64,000 bases of DNA from JABDKH01 sp963768565 (GCA_963768565.1 CAVYIO010000035.1:117210-181209); one strand, 5' to 3'; positions 1-9,631 are shown, counted from the stretch's first letter. Numbers and translations are program-made. Notes: a model not told the origin generated them from the sequence alone.

Positions 1-176
1 CGTGGTGATCGGCGGAGCCGGTCGGGTCGAATCGCCCTGAATGCCGTTGAATCAATACGGCCAAGGCCGCGTTAGCACGTAGCTATTTTTCCCTTCGATC
101 GTACGCTCTATCGTTCGCGAGCAAGCAGACGCTTCCGTCCGCATCGTGAGCAAGAGCCGGTTTGTCCGCAGCCTCT

Positions 177-3032
177 ATGAACTGGATTCGAACAGAGCGG
201 CTTGTAGCGGCCGCGGTATTCGTTTACGCGCTGGTCCTCTACCTTCTGACGGTAGCCCCCACGGCGTCATTCTGGGATTCCGGCGAATTCATAGCCATTG
301 CGAGTCAATTGCAGGTCTCGCATCCGCCGGGTGCGCCGTTCTACATGCTCGTCGGCCGGCTCTTCTCGATGTTCGTGCCGGATGCCTACGTCGCGCTCAG
401 CGTCAACATGGTATCAGTCGCTGCCAGCGCGTTTACGGTCCTCCTCGCGCACCTCATTATCGTGCGCCTCGTTCGCGAGTGGCAGGCAGAGGATTCGACC
501 GGCGCCCTGGACCGCATCACCGCGCTCTCTGCGGGCGTCATTGGCGCCTGCACGTTCGCGGTGACGGACTCGTTCTGGTTCAACGCCGTTGAGGCAGAAG
601 TCTACGCGATGTCGATGTTCTTCACCGCCGTCGTCGTGTGGCTAATCCTGAAGTGGAGCGAGCAGGCTCGTGTCGAAGAGGCAACGCACAGTGGCGGTCA
701 ACATCCCTTCGCGCTCCAGGCCAACCGGTACCTGATTCTGATCGCCTATCTGTTCGGACTGGCGATCGGCGTCCACCTGTTGAATCTGCTGGCCGTGTTC
801 TTTATCGCACTGATCGTCTTCTACACCGAGTTTGAGAGACAGGACTGGTCGACGAGGCAGGTGTTGATGGGACTCATCGCGGCAGGTGCCGTGGCTTCGG
901 CCGCCTTTTTGGTGATCTATCCCGGTGTCATTCTGTGGCTGCCGACTCTGGCCGGCAACATGGATTCGCCTGTCCTTCTGCTCGTCGGTCTCGTAGCCGG
1001 CGTTGTATTCCTCGTCTACTACACGAATCGAAAGCGGATGGCACCGGCAAATCTCGTTGCCGTGTCCCTCGTGATGGTCCTCATCGGTTACTCCGCCTAC
1101 GCCCTCATCTTCATCCGTAGCGCATCCGATCCTCCCATTGACGAGAATGACCCGGAAAATGCATCCGCGATCGTCTCGTACCTGAAGCGTGAGCAGTACG
1201 GCGCGACGCCCATCTTCAAGGGAAACACGTTCGACGATCGAACCGGAAGCCTCGGTGAGAAAGAGGTCTATTTCCCCAGACGACATTCCCCCGATCAGGT
1301 ACACTGGCGGGAGTACAGGCGCTACGACTCAGATCTGGACTTCTTCATGAGTTACCAGATCGGCCACATGTATCTCCGATACTTCGCGTTCAACTTTATC
1401 GGACGCGCAAGCGATATCCAGGATACTCCCTTCATTACGGGTATATCGTTTCTGGATGGGGACAAGGACGTCCCGTTTTTTCAGACGCCGAGCGAGGAGG
1501 CGTCGCGCAACGCGTATTTCGCTCTGCCTTTCCTTCTGGGTCTGCTCGGCCTTGTACACCACTTCTCTCGTGACCGGCGAAGAGCCTTCGCCGTCTTCGT
1601 ACTCTTCGTGATGACGGGGGTGGGAATAATCTTCTATCTCAACCAGCCGCCGATGCAACCCCGGGAGAGGGACTACGCCTACGTGGCCAACTTCTTCGCG
1701 TTTTCGCTGTGGATCGGGATCGGCGCCGCGGGACTGATCGAGTTTGTACGCCAGGCATGTCGAACCCGCAGCATGACGGAGTCCGCAACGCGTGGTCTGA
1801 TTCTAGTGAGTGGCGGCCTGATCTTCGCCGCGGTACCACTTGTCATGCTTGTCGCGAATTTTGACGATCACGATCGTTCCGGCCGATACGTCGCCCCGGA
1901 CTACGCCTACAACATGCTGATGAGCCTGGCGGACGACGCCGTGATCTTCACGAATGGAGATAATGACACCTTCCCTCTGTGGTACCTGCAGGAAGTGGAG
2001 GGTGTTCGACAGGACGTCCGCGTGGCAAACCTGTCACTGATGAATACCTCGTGGTACCTCAGGCAGCTGAAGAACCAGTCATCGCGTGACTCCGCGCCGC
2101 TTCCCATGTCGATGTCGAACGACCAGATTGACGCCATCGGACCCCGAGCGTGGCGGCCGAACGAGGTTACCCTGCCTGTCGACAAGAAGGCACTTTTTGG
2201 CACCTCCGAGATGGGCTTCTCGCTCGATGATACAAGCCTCGTCCAGAGCCCGATGAAGTGGACACTCGAGGGACGACCACTATCGGAGGACTACAATTAT
2301 CTGCATGCTGCCGACCAGGCGGCGCTCGACATTCTCGTGACGAACGCCCGACAGAACTGGCGCCGACCGATCTACTTTGCGGTAACTGTCAGCCCCGACG
2401 GCCTTCTGAATCTCGAGAACTATTTTCAGCTTGAAGGGCAGGCGCAGCGCGTCGTTCCGATTCCCCACGACGAAGGTTTCCTCGGGCGTGTAGACCCCAA
2501 GATCACACCGGAGCGCTTGAGTACGTTCAGATTGCGCGGTCTGGACGATCCGGATGTGTACTTCGACGAGAACATTCGAAATATGCTCGACAACTACCGC
2601 AGCGTGTATTCGCACACGGCGCAGAGTCTCGCGCGCCGCGGTGAGGGCGCCAGAGCACGGGCACTGCTGGACACGCTCATGCTGAAGATGCCGTTCGAAA
2701 CGGTACCAGGTGACGCCAACACGTTTGTGATGATGGCGAACGCGTATCAGGCAGCGGGCGCCTCAGAAAAGGCCGTGGAGATTGCCAGACGCGCGGAGCC
2801 TGTCGTTCTCCGGAGACTGGAAACTGCCACCACGCAGCGTCAGCTGGAGCTCGCAGCACGGTATGTTCAGCTTGTGCGCCTGATCTACATGGACGGCGGT
2901 GACTTTGTCCTCGCGTCCGAACTCGGCGGCCGGATCGCCGACTTCTTCGACGACAGCACGTTCCGACAGTCCCCCGAGGAATTGCAGGTGCTGTTCGAGC
3001 AATCGAAGGCCCGTTCCCCCGTCGATAACTGA
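177..3032 (+). CDS. DUF2723 membrane protein, probable protein O-glycosyltransferase
   Basis: A 951-residue membrane protein of the DUF2723 family, seen mainly in Bacteroidota and related phyla and thought to transfer sugars to proteins from lipid-linked donors. The N-terminal domain (about residues 10-190) has the family hallmark FWDSGEFIA just after the first membrane segment, then SHPPGAPFY; the acidic DSGE resembles the catalytic loop of PMT/ArnT-type GT-C enzymes. About a dozen hydrophobic segments fill the first 560 residues. The C-terminal 380 residues are soluble, with a region near residues 580-640 carrying the NGDNDTFPLWYLQE motif and a TPR-like helical tail. ATG at 177 is preferred; an in-frame TTG lies 15 bases upstream. 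No clear Shine-Dalgarno sequence is seen. It converges with the lipoprotein gene downstream. The family call is firm; the substrate is unknown. Confidence 0.9.
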   Translation: MNWIRTERLVAAAVFVYALVLYLLTVAPTASFWDSGEFIAIASQLQVSHPPGAPFYMLVGRLFSMFVPDAYVALSVNMVSVAASAFTVLLAHLIIVRLVREWQAEDSTGALDRITALSAGVIGACTFAVTDSFWFNAVEAEVYAMSMFFTAVVVWLILKWSEQARVEEATHSGGQHPFALQANRYLILIAYLFGLAIGVHLLNLLAVFFIALIVFYTEFERQDWSTRQVLMGLIAAGAVASAAFLVIYPGVILWLPTLAGNMDSPVLLLVGLVAGVVFLVYYTNRKRMAPANLVAVSLVMVLIGYSAYALIFIRSASDPPIDENDPENASAIVSYLKREQYGATPIFKGNTFDDRTGSLGEKEVYFPRRHSPDQVHWREYRRYDSDLDFFMSYQIGHMYLRYFAFNFIGRASDIQDTPFITGISFLDGDKDVPFFQTPSEEASRNAYFALPFLLGLLGLVHHFSRDRRRAFAVFVLFVMTGVGIIFYLNQPPMQPRERDYAYVANFFAFSLWIGIGAAGLIEFVRQACRTRSMTESATRGLILVSGGLIFAAVPLVMLVANFDDHDRSGRYVAPDYAYNMLMSLADDAVIFTNGDNDTFPLWYLQEVEGVRQDVRVANLSLMNTSWYLRQLKNQSSRDSAPLPMSMSNDQIDAIGPRAWRPNEVTLPVDKKALFGTSEMGFSLDDTSLVQSPMKWTLEGRPLSEDYNYLHAADQAALDILVTNARQNWRRPIYFAVTVSPDGLLNLENYFQLEGQAQRVVPIPHDEGFLGRVDPKITPERLSTFRLRGLDDPDVYFDENIRNMLDNYRSVYSHTAQSLARRGEGARARALLDTLMLKMPFETVPGDANTFVMMANAYQAAGASEKAVEIARRAEPVVLRRLETATTQRQLELAARYVQLVRLIYMDGGDFVLASELGGRIADFFDDSTFRQSPEELQVLFEQSKARSPVDN

Positions 3033-3052
3033 CGTGTCGTAGGGCTGCCGGT

Positions 3053-3571
3053 CTACTGGTCGACGGCCCTGATGACAAACGGGTGTGACGCGTCGTTGAT
3101 CTTCAGCGAGTAGTGCCCCGGTTCGTACAGCCCTTCAAGCAACAGGTAGAAGCGGTAGGGTCGTACTACGGTCGCGCACAGGACTCCGCGTTGACGCCGC
3201 ATCTGAAGCTTGACGTTGAGAATGTGGGCGGCGCGTTCCTGCTCTACCGAGTCGAGTTCGGTGCAAGAGTCAGGGAACGCACCCTTGATCAACACCTCGA
3301 CGCGGGTTCCGGCACCATCGGGAGACTTCGCGACCGCCGGCCGAATGTGCACGGTGTCATGAACGGCAGGAAAGTAGACGTATTTGATCTCCGTCTCGGG
3401 CGCCCGAATCACGATCGTCTCCCGTCCGTCCGCCGTCTTGCCTTCAAAGCGATGGCCGAATTGCTCGTCGGGCGGTAGTTCAGCTGGTCGAAGCCCCGCG
3501 CAGGACGCCAGAAGAACGACGATCGCTGACGACGAAAGCAAGCGGAAGATGGTTCTCGTGTTCATGATCAA
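3053..3571 (-). CDS. small lipoprotein, unknown function
   Basis: A 172-residue protein with a lipoprotein signal: basic start, hydrophobic core, then the lipobox LLASC at about residues 20-24, so the mature N-terminal Cys is probably lipidated. The rest is beta-rich and ends ASHPFVIRAVDQ, with no motif I recognise. Its ATG overlaps the rsfS stop codon in an ATGA arrangement, so it is translationally coupled to rsfS and is the last gene of the LytR_C-rsfS operon. In many Bacteroidota rsfS is followed by ftsH; here this lipoprotein takes that place. A role in envelope maintenance is only a guess from the signal. Confidence 0.8.
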   Translation of the reverse strand: MIMNTRTIFRLLSSSAIVVLLASCAGLRPAELPPDEQFGHRFEGKTADGRETIVIRAPETEIKYVYFPAVHDTVHIRPAVAKSPDGAGTRVEVLIKGAFPDSCTELDSVEQERAAHILNVKLQMRRQRGVLCATVVRPYRFYLLLEGLYEPGHYSLKINDASHPFVIRAVDQ

Positions 3572-4044
3572 TCACCGCGGCGAACCGCCTGGGCAACGTT
3601 GCTCTGGAGAAACGGGATATCAGCGGACGATCCTTCGGAGGACACGGTGCCAATTTCTGCATCCCCCCACAAACGCTCGAGCTCATAGAAGGACCGTCGT
3701 CCTTCGGCAAACACGTGAACCACGACATCCACATAATCCAGAAGTACCCACTGCAGATGGTCTAGCCCCTCGACATGCCACGGTTTCTCCTTGTATTTCG
3801 ATCGAAGATCCCCCCGCACCGATTCGGCGATAGCCTTGATCTGGACGTCGGAATCTCCCGTGCACAAGACAAAGAAATCGGCGACGCCACTGATACCTCT
3901 CAGATCCATGACCACCACATCGCGGGCTTTCTTGTCAAGTGCGGCGTCCACGGCACTGGCAGCAAGAGCCGTCGACGGGTGGTTCGTGGCTCGTTTCTCC
4001 TTGCCGGAGCGTTGAGGGATGGACGGTAGTTCCGATTGAGTCAT
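3568..4044 (-). CDS. rsfS: ribosomal silencing factor RsfS
   Basis: A 158-residue member of the RsfS/Iojap family, which binds ribosomal protein uL14 and blocks joining of the subunits when nutrients are short. Typical motifs are visible: DVVVMDLRGISGVADFFVLCTG, WHVEGLDHLQWVLLDYVDVVVHVF, and FYELERLWGDA near the C-terminus. There is an extra N-terminal stretch of about 30 polar residues before the conserved domain and about 25 residues after it. It is followed with a 4-base overlap by a lipoprotein gene and preceded by the LytR_C gene on the same strand. Confidence 0.95.
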   Translation of the reverse strand: MTQSELPSIPQRSGKEKRATNHPSTALAASAVDAALDKKARDVVVMDLRGISGVADFFVLCTGDSDVQIKAIAESVRGDLRSKYKEKPWHVEGLDHLQWVLLDYVDVVVHVFAEGRRSFYELERLWGDAEIGTVSSEGSSADIPFLQSNVAQAVRRGD

Positions 4045-4109
4045 GAAGCAGTGATCTGTTGAAAGGGCGACATTACGATTGCATACGATTGAACATCAGG
4101 CCGGATTCT

Positions 4110-4571
4110 TCAGTCGGGCTCGAACGGTTTCATGTCTTTGTAATCCATGCCGATTACGACCGACGCATCGAGAAACAAATCGGCATTGATGTCCTGTTCG
4201 ACACGTTCCTCAGGGATACCGAGCACGCGGGCCACCTTCGCGGCCGACTCCATATCTCCGACCCGGTCAATCACTTTCGACTGCTTGACGTCGGATACAC
4301 TGTAGTTGCCCGTCTCCACCACGTCGAATCCGTGATCGCGAAGGTACTGCGTTGTGATTGCTGCCAGACCGGCCACACCGCAGCCGTTTCGGACTTCAAG
4401 TTGTATCGTGCTGCCGACCAGCTCGCCGTCCTCAATTTCTCTCTGAGAATCGACACGGGGTGCAAGCACTCGAACTCCAAATGCGTACAGAAGTAACGCT
4501 GCGGCCACACCGGTCATCACAAGTATTGTGGTGAGCAGTCGGCTGGACCATGCCGCCCTTGCACTGACCAT
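4110..4571 (-). CDS. LytR C-terminal domain protein, single-pass membrane
   Basis: A 153-residue protein with one N-terminal membrane segment (about residues 12-35) and an extracytoplasmic LytR_C domain (about 52-145), recognised by the start IQLEVRNGCGVAGLA and the later VVIGMDYKD. This domain occurs at the end of LytR-CpsA-Psr proteins and as a stand-alone anchored form in Bacteroidota and Chlorobi, often next to rsfS, as here. The catalytic LCP domain is absent, so it is probably a binding or accessory protein of the cell wall. It begins about 27 bases after the T-run of the terminator that ends the gene upstream on this strand, so it has its own promoter. Confidence 0.85.
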   Translation of the reverse strand: MVSARAAWSSRLLTTILVMTGVAAALLLYAFGVRVLAPRVDSQREIEDGELVGSTIQLEVRNGCGVAGLAAITTQYLRDHGFDVVETGNYSVSDVKQSKVIDRVGDMESAAKVARVLGIPEERVEQDINADLFLDASVVIGMDYKDMKPFEPD

Positions 4572-4597
4572 AGGCTAGCTGTCTGCGCCCTTGCGGC

Positions 4598-4636
4598 AAA
4601 AAAAACCGCGATGCAGCTGGGACGGGCGGCATCGCG
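4598..4636 (-). terminator. rho-independent terminator
   Basis: Read on the minus strand, GCATCGCG's partner CGCGATGC forms a perfect 8-bp stem (4607-4614 with 4629-4636) with a 14-base loop, followed directly by eight T (4598-4605). It ends the transcript of the secreted protein gene at 4706-5215. Confidence 0.85.
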
Positions 4637-4705
4637 CGAAATCGTTATCAAGTGGACGGTCTATAGTACCCAAGAATCCTGGCGCCTCGCTGGACTGTTC
4701 GTGAT

Positions 4706-5215
4706 TCACCGATACCGATAACGCGGATAGTGCCCGTACGGTGACGCCTGGTAGCCGAACGGGGACGCGTAGTAGCCGTACGGACTCTGACGCACCGACA
4801 GCTGAATCTGCATATTCTTCAGTGGCTGGTAGTTGATCTCCGCATTACGCAGGAACACTCGGGGTGACTGCGAGAACGAACCTCCCCCGTTGAATCCACT
4901 GCTGTACGGAGAGTACGCCATGGCAATATCAGCCCGCGCTGCGAACTTGTCTCCAAACTTCCACAGCATGGAATTCGTATACATCGCCAGGGAAGATGAA
5001 TATCCACCGCCGGAGCCCATGGACATCTCGAACGAGTGGTTCATCTTGAAGTGCTGTGGATTGAAGAGGGTATTCATCAGGAACCCCTTCGCACCGCTGT
5101 CATAAAGCTGGACGGGCGACGATCCATTCGTGGAGGCGGCGCGGAGCTGAGCCTCAGCCGGCGTGGCCAGAAGCAGCATTGCTACCAGGATTGACGATGT
5201 CAGGATCGATCTCAT
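4706..5215 (-). CDS. secreted protein with Tyr/Pro/Gly-rich tail, unknown function
   Basis: A 169-residue protein with a clear Sec signal peptide ending TPAEA|Q (about residue 22). The middle alternates hydrophobic and polar residues in short strands, for instance FAARADIAMAYSPY and RNAEINYQPLKNMQIQLSV, which suggests a small outer-membrane barrel or part of one. The last 25 residues are low complexity: SPYGYY, SPFGYQ and SPYGHY occur in succession before RYRYR. The gene stands alone, with its own terminator downstream and a 131-base gap to tsaD, transcribed divergently. I do not recognise the family. The tail resembles in composition the Tyr/Gly region of the lipoprotein at 9632-11068. Confidence 0.75.
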   Translation of the reverse strand: MRSILTSSILVAMLLLATPAEAQLRAASTNGSSPVQLYDSGAKGFLMNTLFNPQHFKMNHSFEMSMGSGGGYSSSLAMYTNSMLWKFGDKFAARADIAMAYSPYSSGFNGGGSFSQSPRVFLRNAEINYQPLKNMQIQLSVRQSPYGYYASPFGYQASPYGHYPRYRYR

Positions 5216-5346
5216 CTACTCCCTCCAGGAATACATACGCGGAGTATATAGCCGCTTCATTATGATGTCAATAACGTAATTAATGACCCAAGGTTCTGTC
5301 CCGCGTAGCGATTGCGGCCGGGGCTTCCGCAGACCCCTGCGCTAAA

Positions 5347-6351
5347 ATGACCATCCTCGGAATCGAGAGTTCTTGCGATGACACGGCGGCCGCGCTGGTC
5401 ACTAACGGCCAGCTGGTGTCCAGTATTGTATCGTCACAGGTTCTGCACGAGCAATTCGGCGGAGTTGTGCCGGAACTGGCTTCTCGTGATCATCAGCGCA
5501 ATATCGTGACAGTTGTCGAGCAGGCGATCGAGACCGCCGACGCCTCCATTGAGTCTATCGATGCGGTGGCAGTCACCTACGGTCCGGGGCTTGCCGGCTC
5601 GCTCCTGGTAGGCCTGAGTTATGGCAAGGCGCTGGCAGCGGCCCGGGGCATTCCGCTCGTCGGAGTGAACCATCTGGACGGCCACATATACTCCGTGTTC
5701 ATCGAGGAACCTGTCCCGGAGTTCCCATTCCTCTGTCTCGTGGTCTCGGGCGGCCACACCATGCTTGTCCACGTCGATGCGGAATTCCGTCACGAGCTCC
5801 TTGGATCCACGCGCGATGATGCCGCTGGAGAGGCTTTCGACAAGGTGGGGAAAATGCTCGGGCTGCCATTCCCGGGCGGGCCGGAAGTCGACCGACTCGC
5901 TTCTGCGGGAGATCCGGGGTTTCACCGCTTTCCGCGCGCAGCACTTGACGGATTCGATTTTTCGTTCAGCGGCGTCAAGACATCTGTTCTCTATTTCCTC
6001 AAACAACCGCACGGGCAGGACAGGCACGAATTCCTGGAGCAGCATCTCGAGGATGTCTGTGCTTCGTTTCAGGACGCCGTGGTCAGTATGCTCATGACCC
6101 AGCTGGCAAAGGCGGTGGATGCTACCGGCGCCGCGCGCGTCGCCATCGTGGGCGGTGTCTCGGCTAACACCGCACTTCGCGAGGCGGCTGGTCGGTACTG
6201 CGAGGATACCGGCCTCGCCCTGTTCATACCAGTTCCGATCTATTGCATGGACAATGCTGCGATGATCGCCACGGCAGGCTATTATAAGTTGATTGCGGGC
6301 CTTTCAAGTCCATTTACTCTGACAGCCGACGCCAACGCAGCGTTTAGCTGA
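5347..6351 (+). CDS. tsaD: tRNA N6-adenosine threonylcarbamoyltransferase TsaD
   Basis: A 334-residue TsaD (Kae1/Qri7 family), which with TsaB and TsaE transfers the threonylcarbamoyl group to A37 of tRNAs reading ANN codons. The start TILGIESSCDDTAAALV, the metal-binding HLDGHIYS (about 110-117) and the VSGGHT motif (about 134-139) are intact, as are FSGVKTSV and the C-terminal GGVSANTALR and DNAAMIA. Length matches the family. The ATG follows AAA, with no strong ribosome binding site. Chorismate mutase and mltG follow on the same strand with short gaps. Confidence 0.97.
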   Translation: MTILGIESSCDDTAAALVTNGQLVSSIVSSQVLHEQFGGVVPELASRDHQRNIVTVVEQAIETADASIESIDAVAVTYGPGLAGSLLVGLSYGKALAAARGIPLVGVNHLDGHIYSVFIEEPVPEFPFLCLVVSGGHTMLVHVDAEFRHELLGSTRDDAAGEAFDKVGKMLGLPFPGGPEVDRLASAGDPGFHRFPRAALDGFDFSFSGVKTSVLYFLKQPHGQDRHEFLEQHLEDVCASFQDAVVSMLMTQLAKAVDATGAARVAIVGGVSANTALREAAGRYCEDTGLALFIPVPIYCMDNAAMIATAGYYKLIAGLSSPFTLTADANAAFS

Positions 6352-6384
6352 GCAGCGGGCCCCACCCGCGAACCGGACGCTCTC

Positions 6385-6768
6385 ATGCTCATCAAGACCG
6401 CCCTGAAACTCGTCAGCTCGATCTCCGACAAGCGGCCGCAGATATCGGACGATCCTGCTGTAGCCGACCTCGATGCGTGGCGCGATCGCATCGATGCCAT
6501 CGACGTTGCCGTGATGAACCTGCTGAACGAACGATCGGTATGTGCGAACAAGATCGGATTGATCAAAAAGCAAAATGGCATGCCGGTATATGTGCCGAGC
6601 CGCGAGACCGAGGTGATCCTGAACGTCGTATCCAGCAACCCCGGCCCGCTCCCCGACCAGGCGGTCCGCCGATTGTTTGAACGAATCATCGACGAAACGC
6701 GTTCACTCGAACGACATCTATATCAAGAAGAACCCCTCTCCGGAGAAGGCGACCCTCATGCCGATTGA
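6385..6768 (+). CDS. chorismate mutase (AroQ type)
   Basis: A 127-residue AroQ-class chorismate mutase, which turns chorismate into prephenate for Phe/Tyr synthesis. The domain covers about residues 30-115: LDAWRDRIDAIDVAVMNLLNERSVCANKIGLIKKQNG, then VPSRETEVI and RRLFERIIDETRSLE. The Arg in DAWRDRID, the Lys in GLIKKQN and the Arg/Glu in SRETE correspond to active-site positions of the E. coli enzyme. A 25-residue N-terminal extension precedes it and a short polar tail follows. It sits 33 bases after tsaD and 27 bases before mltG, which suggests cotranscription but no shared pathway. Confidence 0.9.
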   Translation: MLIKTALKLVSSISDKRPQISDDPAVADLDAWRDRIDAIDVAVMNLLNERSVCANKIGLIKKQNGMPVYVPSRETEVILNVVSSNPGPLPDQAVRRLFERIIDETRSLERHLYQEEPLSGEGDPHAD

Positions 6769-6795
6769 GCGGCGCAACACTCTCTGAAGATTCGA

Positions 6796-7845
6796 ATGCA
6801 GACCATGTCCCGTCCAAGAACTTTTGCCATCCTCACTGCCGGTGTTGTCGCCCTCTTCGTCGGCGGGTGCGCCATCCTCTACTACGTCGCTTTCGCCCCC
6901 AACACGGGTGGCTTCGAGGGCAAGAAATCGGTCAAGATCGCTCCGTCGAGCAGTTTTGAACAGGCAGTAGATTCGCTGGCTGCCGACGGTCTGCTCCGGT
7001 CTACCACAACGTTCAGCCTTATGGCTCGCGTCACGGGATGGGGCGATCAGATCAAGGCGGGGTACTACGAGATTCCTGCCGACGCCTCGAACTACGACAT
7101 GCTCGAGACCCTGCGAAAAGGACTGCAGTCGCCAATCCGAGTCACCATTCCGCCGGGTTCGCGTCGCGAAGTCGTTGCTGCCGTAGCGGCCCGCAACATG
7201 GCATTCGACTCCGCCTCCTTTCTCGCTGCACTGTCTGACACCGCGCTTGCCCGGTCGCTGTCAACAGACACGACGCACCTGTTCGGATTCATCATGCCGG
7301 AGACCTACTTCTTCTACTGGCAGACCTCTCCTTCTGATGTCATCCGGACGATCCGGAAGGAATTTGATCGGCGCTACGAGCGCCTTGCAGCGGGTGCTAC
7401 CGCGGAGCCGCCTCTGACCGCCGACGACGCTGTTACGCTTGCATCGATAGTCGAATGGGAGAGCGACATCGTCGATGAAAAACCACGCATCGCAGGCGTG
7501 TACCTGAACCGGCTACGAAACCGCTGGCGCCTTCAGGCTGATCCAACGGTTCAGTATGCGATTCTGGCCTCGGAGGGATCCAAGCGTCGACTCTTCTTTA
7601 AGGACTACGAAATAACGCATCCTTACAACACTTACCTGTACGCGGGACTTCCACCCGGGCCTATCACCAATCCGTCGATGTCTTCCGTCGAGGCCGTGCT
7701 GCGCCCGGAGAATCACCGGTACTATTACTTCGTTGCGACCGGCGAGGGCAACCACATTTTTTCGAGGACGCTTACCGAGCATCAGCGAAACGCCAGAAAC
7801 TACCGACGCCTGATGCAGCAGCGCAGAGCCCAGGTCGGCGGCTAG
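6796..7845 (+). CDS. mltG: endolytic murein transglycosylase MltG
   Basis: A 349-residue YceG/MltG-type lytic transglycosylase that cleaves nascent glycan strands in the periplasm and limits their length. One N-terminal membrane anchor (about residues 8-30) precedes a LysM-like region and the catalytic domain. The catalytic Glu lies in LASIVEWES (about residue 220), followed by AGVYLNRLRNRWRLQADPTV, PYNTYLYAGLPPGPI and FSRTLTEHQRN, all family hallmarks. Two Met codons, at 6796 and 6805, could start it. It converges with the FadL-like gene, with only 14 bases between their stop codons. Confidence 0.95.
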   Translation: MQTMSRPRTFAILTAGVVALFVGGCAILYYVAFAPNTGGFEGKKSVKIAPSSSFEQAVDSLAADGLLRSTTTFSLMARVTGWGDQIKAGYYEIPADASNYDMLETLRKGLQSPIRVTIPPGSRREVVAAVAARNMAFDSASFLAALSDTALARSLSTDTTHLFGFIMPETYFFYWQTSPSDVIRTIRKEFDRRYERLAAGATAEPPLTADDAVTLASIVEWESDIVDEKPRIAGVYLNRLRNRWRLQADPTVQYAILASEGSKRRLFFKDYEITHPYNTYLYAGLPPGPITNPSMSSVEAVLRPENHRYYYFVATGEGNHIFSRTLTEHQRNARNYRRLMQQRRAQVGG

Positions 7846-7859
7846 ATCGCGGCGGAGTC

Positions 7860-9440
7860 TCAGATAAACACGCGGACGCCAAGGGACGCGCGGTTACGCA
7901 CAATCTCCTCGTCGACGATGGGTGCTCCACTCACGTTGTACGGCGCATACCGGTCGTCGAACCGCTCCTGAGACCAGCCGAGGTCAATCGCAAACTTGCC
8001 CTGCCGGACGTAGCTGAAGCCGGCGGAGAAGAACATCTTGTCCCGATCGACAGAATTCACCTCCGTTCGCAAATCCACACGGATGTCTCTCGGATCTGGC
8101 TGGTAGCCGATGCCGCCGCGCACGACAAAGTTGCTGATCTTGTACTCGGCGCCGAATCGCGTATTCACCACCTGCTGGAGATTCTGCGAAATGTCCTGAT
8201 TCTCCTGAAAGAAGGCGAAGTCATCCGAACCGAGTTCCATCTGGGACCAGTCGACGAATTCCGCGTCGGCGAGTAGAGTCAGATCTCCCAGGCTATAAGC
8301 CAGCCCTGCGCCGAGGCGCCACGGCGTCGTGATTTCGTAGTCGAACGTGCCCGCCCCGACGTCATCGTCGAAATCGAAACCGTAGCTGGACTCGAATCCA
8401 TCGTCAAAGCGCGTCTCGAGGAACGTAGCGAAATCCTCACTTATCGAGTAGAACGTGGGTGTTTCTATAGTGAATCCGACCTTGAAGTCCCTGGCAGCCT
8501 CGAGCGATACTCCGGCGCGCACGTTCACTCCTACCAGTTCCGACTGTACGGTTTCGGTCCAGGTAAGCGCATCAAAATCGACCGTGCCGGCAAGGCCGTC
8601 ATTGTCGTTCTGGAAGTCGTCCTCATCAAAGACCCGACTGTATTCCCACTTACCGTATGGAACGTTGAGTGTCACGCCGACCATCACGCCTCGAGAAGCC
8701 TCGAACGCCGTGCCAAAACTGAATTCATGCATACTGCCTTCTTCAGATATGACGCCTTGCTGCATTACCGAGCCTGTCGTCACCGCCGGGAAGAACGGTA
8801 CATCGTCTCCTGCTTCGTATGCGTCGATATCGAGATCGATGCCGAACGTTTCGAAACCGATGAACGAGAGTGCTCGGGTAAACGACGGTGTGAACACGTC
8901 GTCGGCCGTTCCCGCAATACCGTCGTTTCCGGGGTCCTCGTCAATCTCGAACTCGTTGGGTAGCGGCAGAAAGAACTCGGTCGCCGAGTTGGCGCTGTTG
9001 GTTCCGGAGAAGAACAGCTCCCTGCTGAAGGTTTGAACCCGCTGGTAGCTCGCTGCGATTGCCAGGGCGCCTCGCCGCGTGGGAACCCGATGGGCATACC
9101 CGAGATGGTCAAGACCCGTATCGGACACGTCATTGCTCGATCCGTTACGAAAAGTACCCAGCGAGTATATCGCATCGTCGTCCGTCGTGAATGACGTGAG
9201 TCCTCCGGAAAAGAGGGAGCCTTTCAGGTATGCAAGTCCTGCCGGGTTTGTGTAGAGTGCCGAGAGATCGGCGATACCCGCCGTCCCCGCACCACCCAGG
9301 CCGAGAGCGCGCACGCCCACCGAGGGCTGTCGTGCCGTGAACCTCAAAGCGTCTTCGCCATCCTGAGCAGAGGCAGGTTGTGCGAGCAAGATCGCCAGTG
9401 AGAGAGCTGCAATGTGGGTCGTCCAGTTTCTCCTGCTCAT
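7860..9440 (-). CDS. outer-membrane beta-barrel protein, FadL/OmpP1-PorV type
   Basis: A 526-residue outer-membrane protein with a signal peptide ending QPASA|QDG (about residue 25). The mature start, with SVGVRALGLGGAGTA and ALYTNPAGLA, is the pattern shared by OmpP1/FadL/TodX transporters and by PorV-like T9SS barrels: a conserved N-terminal hatch that contains NPA. The remainder is alternating amphipathic strands, and the protein ends ASLGVRVFI with a C-terminal aromatic-hydrophobic signature. The barrel assignment is firm. Whether it transports hydrophobic compounds or serves T9SS cannot be decided here. Confidence 0.85.
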   Translation of the reverse strand: MSRRNWTTHIAALSLAILLAQPASAQDGEDALRFTARQPSVGVRALGLGGAGTAGIADLSALYTNPAGLAYLKGSLFSGGLTSFTTDDDAIYSLGTFRNGSSNDVSDTGLDHLGYAHRVPTRRGALAIAASYQRVQTFSRELFFSGTNSANSATEFFLPLPNEFEIDEDPGNDGIAGTADDVFTPSFTRALSFIGFETFGIDLDIDAYEAGDDVPFFPAVTTGSVMQQGVISEEGSMHEFSFGTAFEASRGVMVGVTLNVPYGKWEYSRVFDEDDFQNDNDGLAGTVDFDALTWTETVQSELVGVNVRAGVSLEAARDFKVGFTIETPTFYSISEDFATFLETRFDDGFESSYGFDFDDDVGAGTFDYEITTPWRLGAGLAYSLGDLTLLADAEFVDWSQMELGSDDFAFFQENQDISQNLQQVVNTRFGAEYKISNFVVRGGIGYQPDPRDIRVDLRTEVNSVDRDKMFFSAGFSYVRQGKFAIDLGWSQERFDDRYAPYNVSGAPIVDEEIVRNRASLGVRVFI

Positions 9441-9509
9441 GATCTATCTCCTGTAACTAGTCTGATTCCTATTCTTATCCGGGGTCCTGGCAGCGTGGTT
9501 CAAGGGCAC

Positions 9510-9537
9510 AAAAAAGGCCCGCGCGCAGGCACGGGCC
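9510..9537 (-). terminator. rho-independent terminator
   Basis: On the minus strand GGCCCG (9532-9537) pairs with CGGGCC (9516-9521) around a 10-base loop and runs into six T (9510-9515). It ends the lipoprotein gene at 9632-11068, so the barrel gene downstream needs its own promoter between about 9440 and 9510. Confidence 0.75.
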
Positions 9538-9631
9538 CAACCCGGAGTCTGCCATACCCCCCTGTCAGTTTTTCTCAGAACACGGGTGCGGCCGCGAAGA
9601 GCGCACCGCACGGCGGCACGTTAGGGCTGGT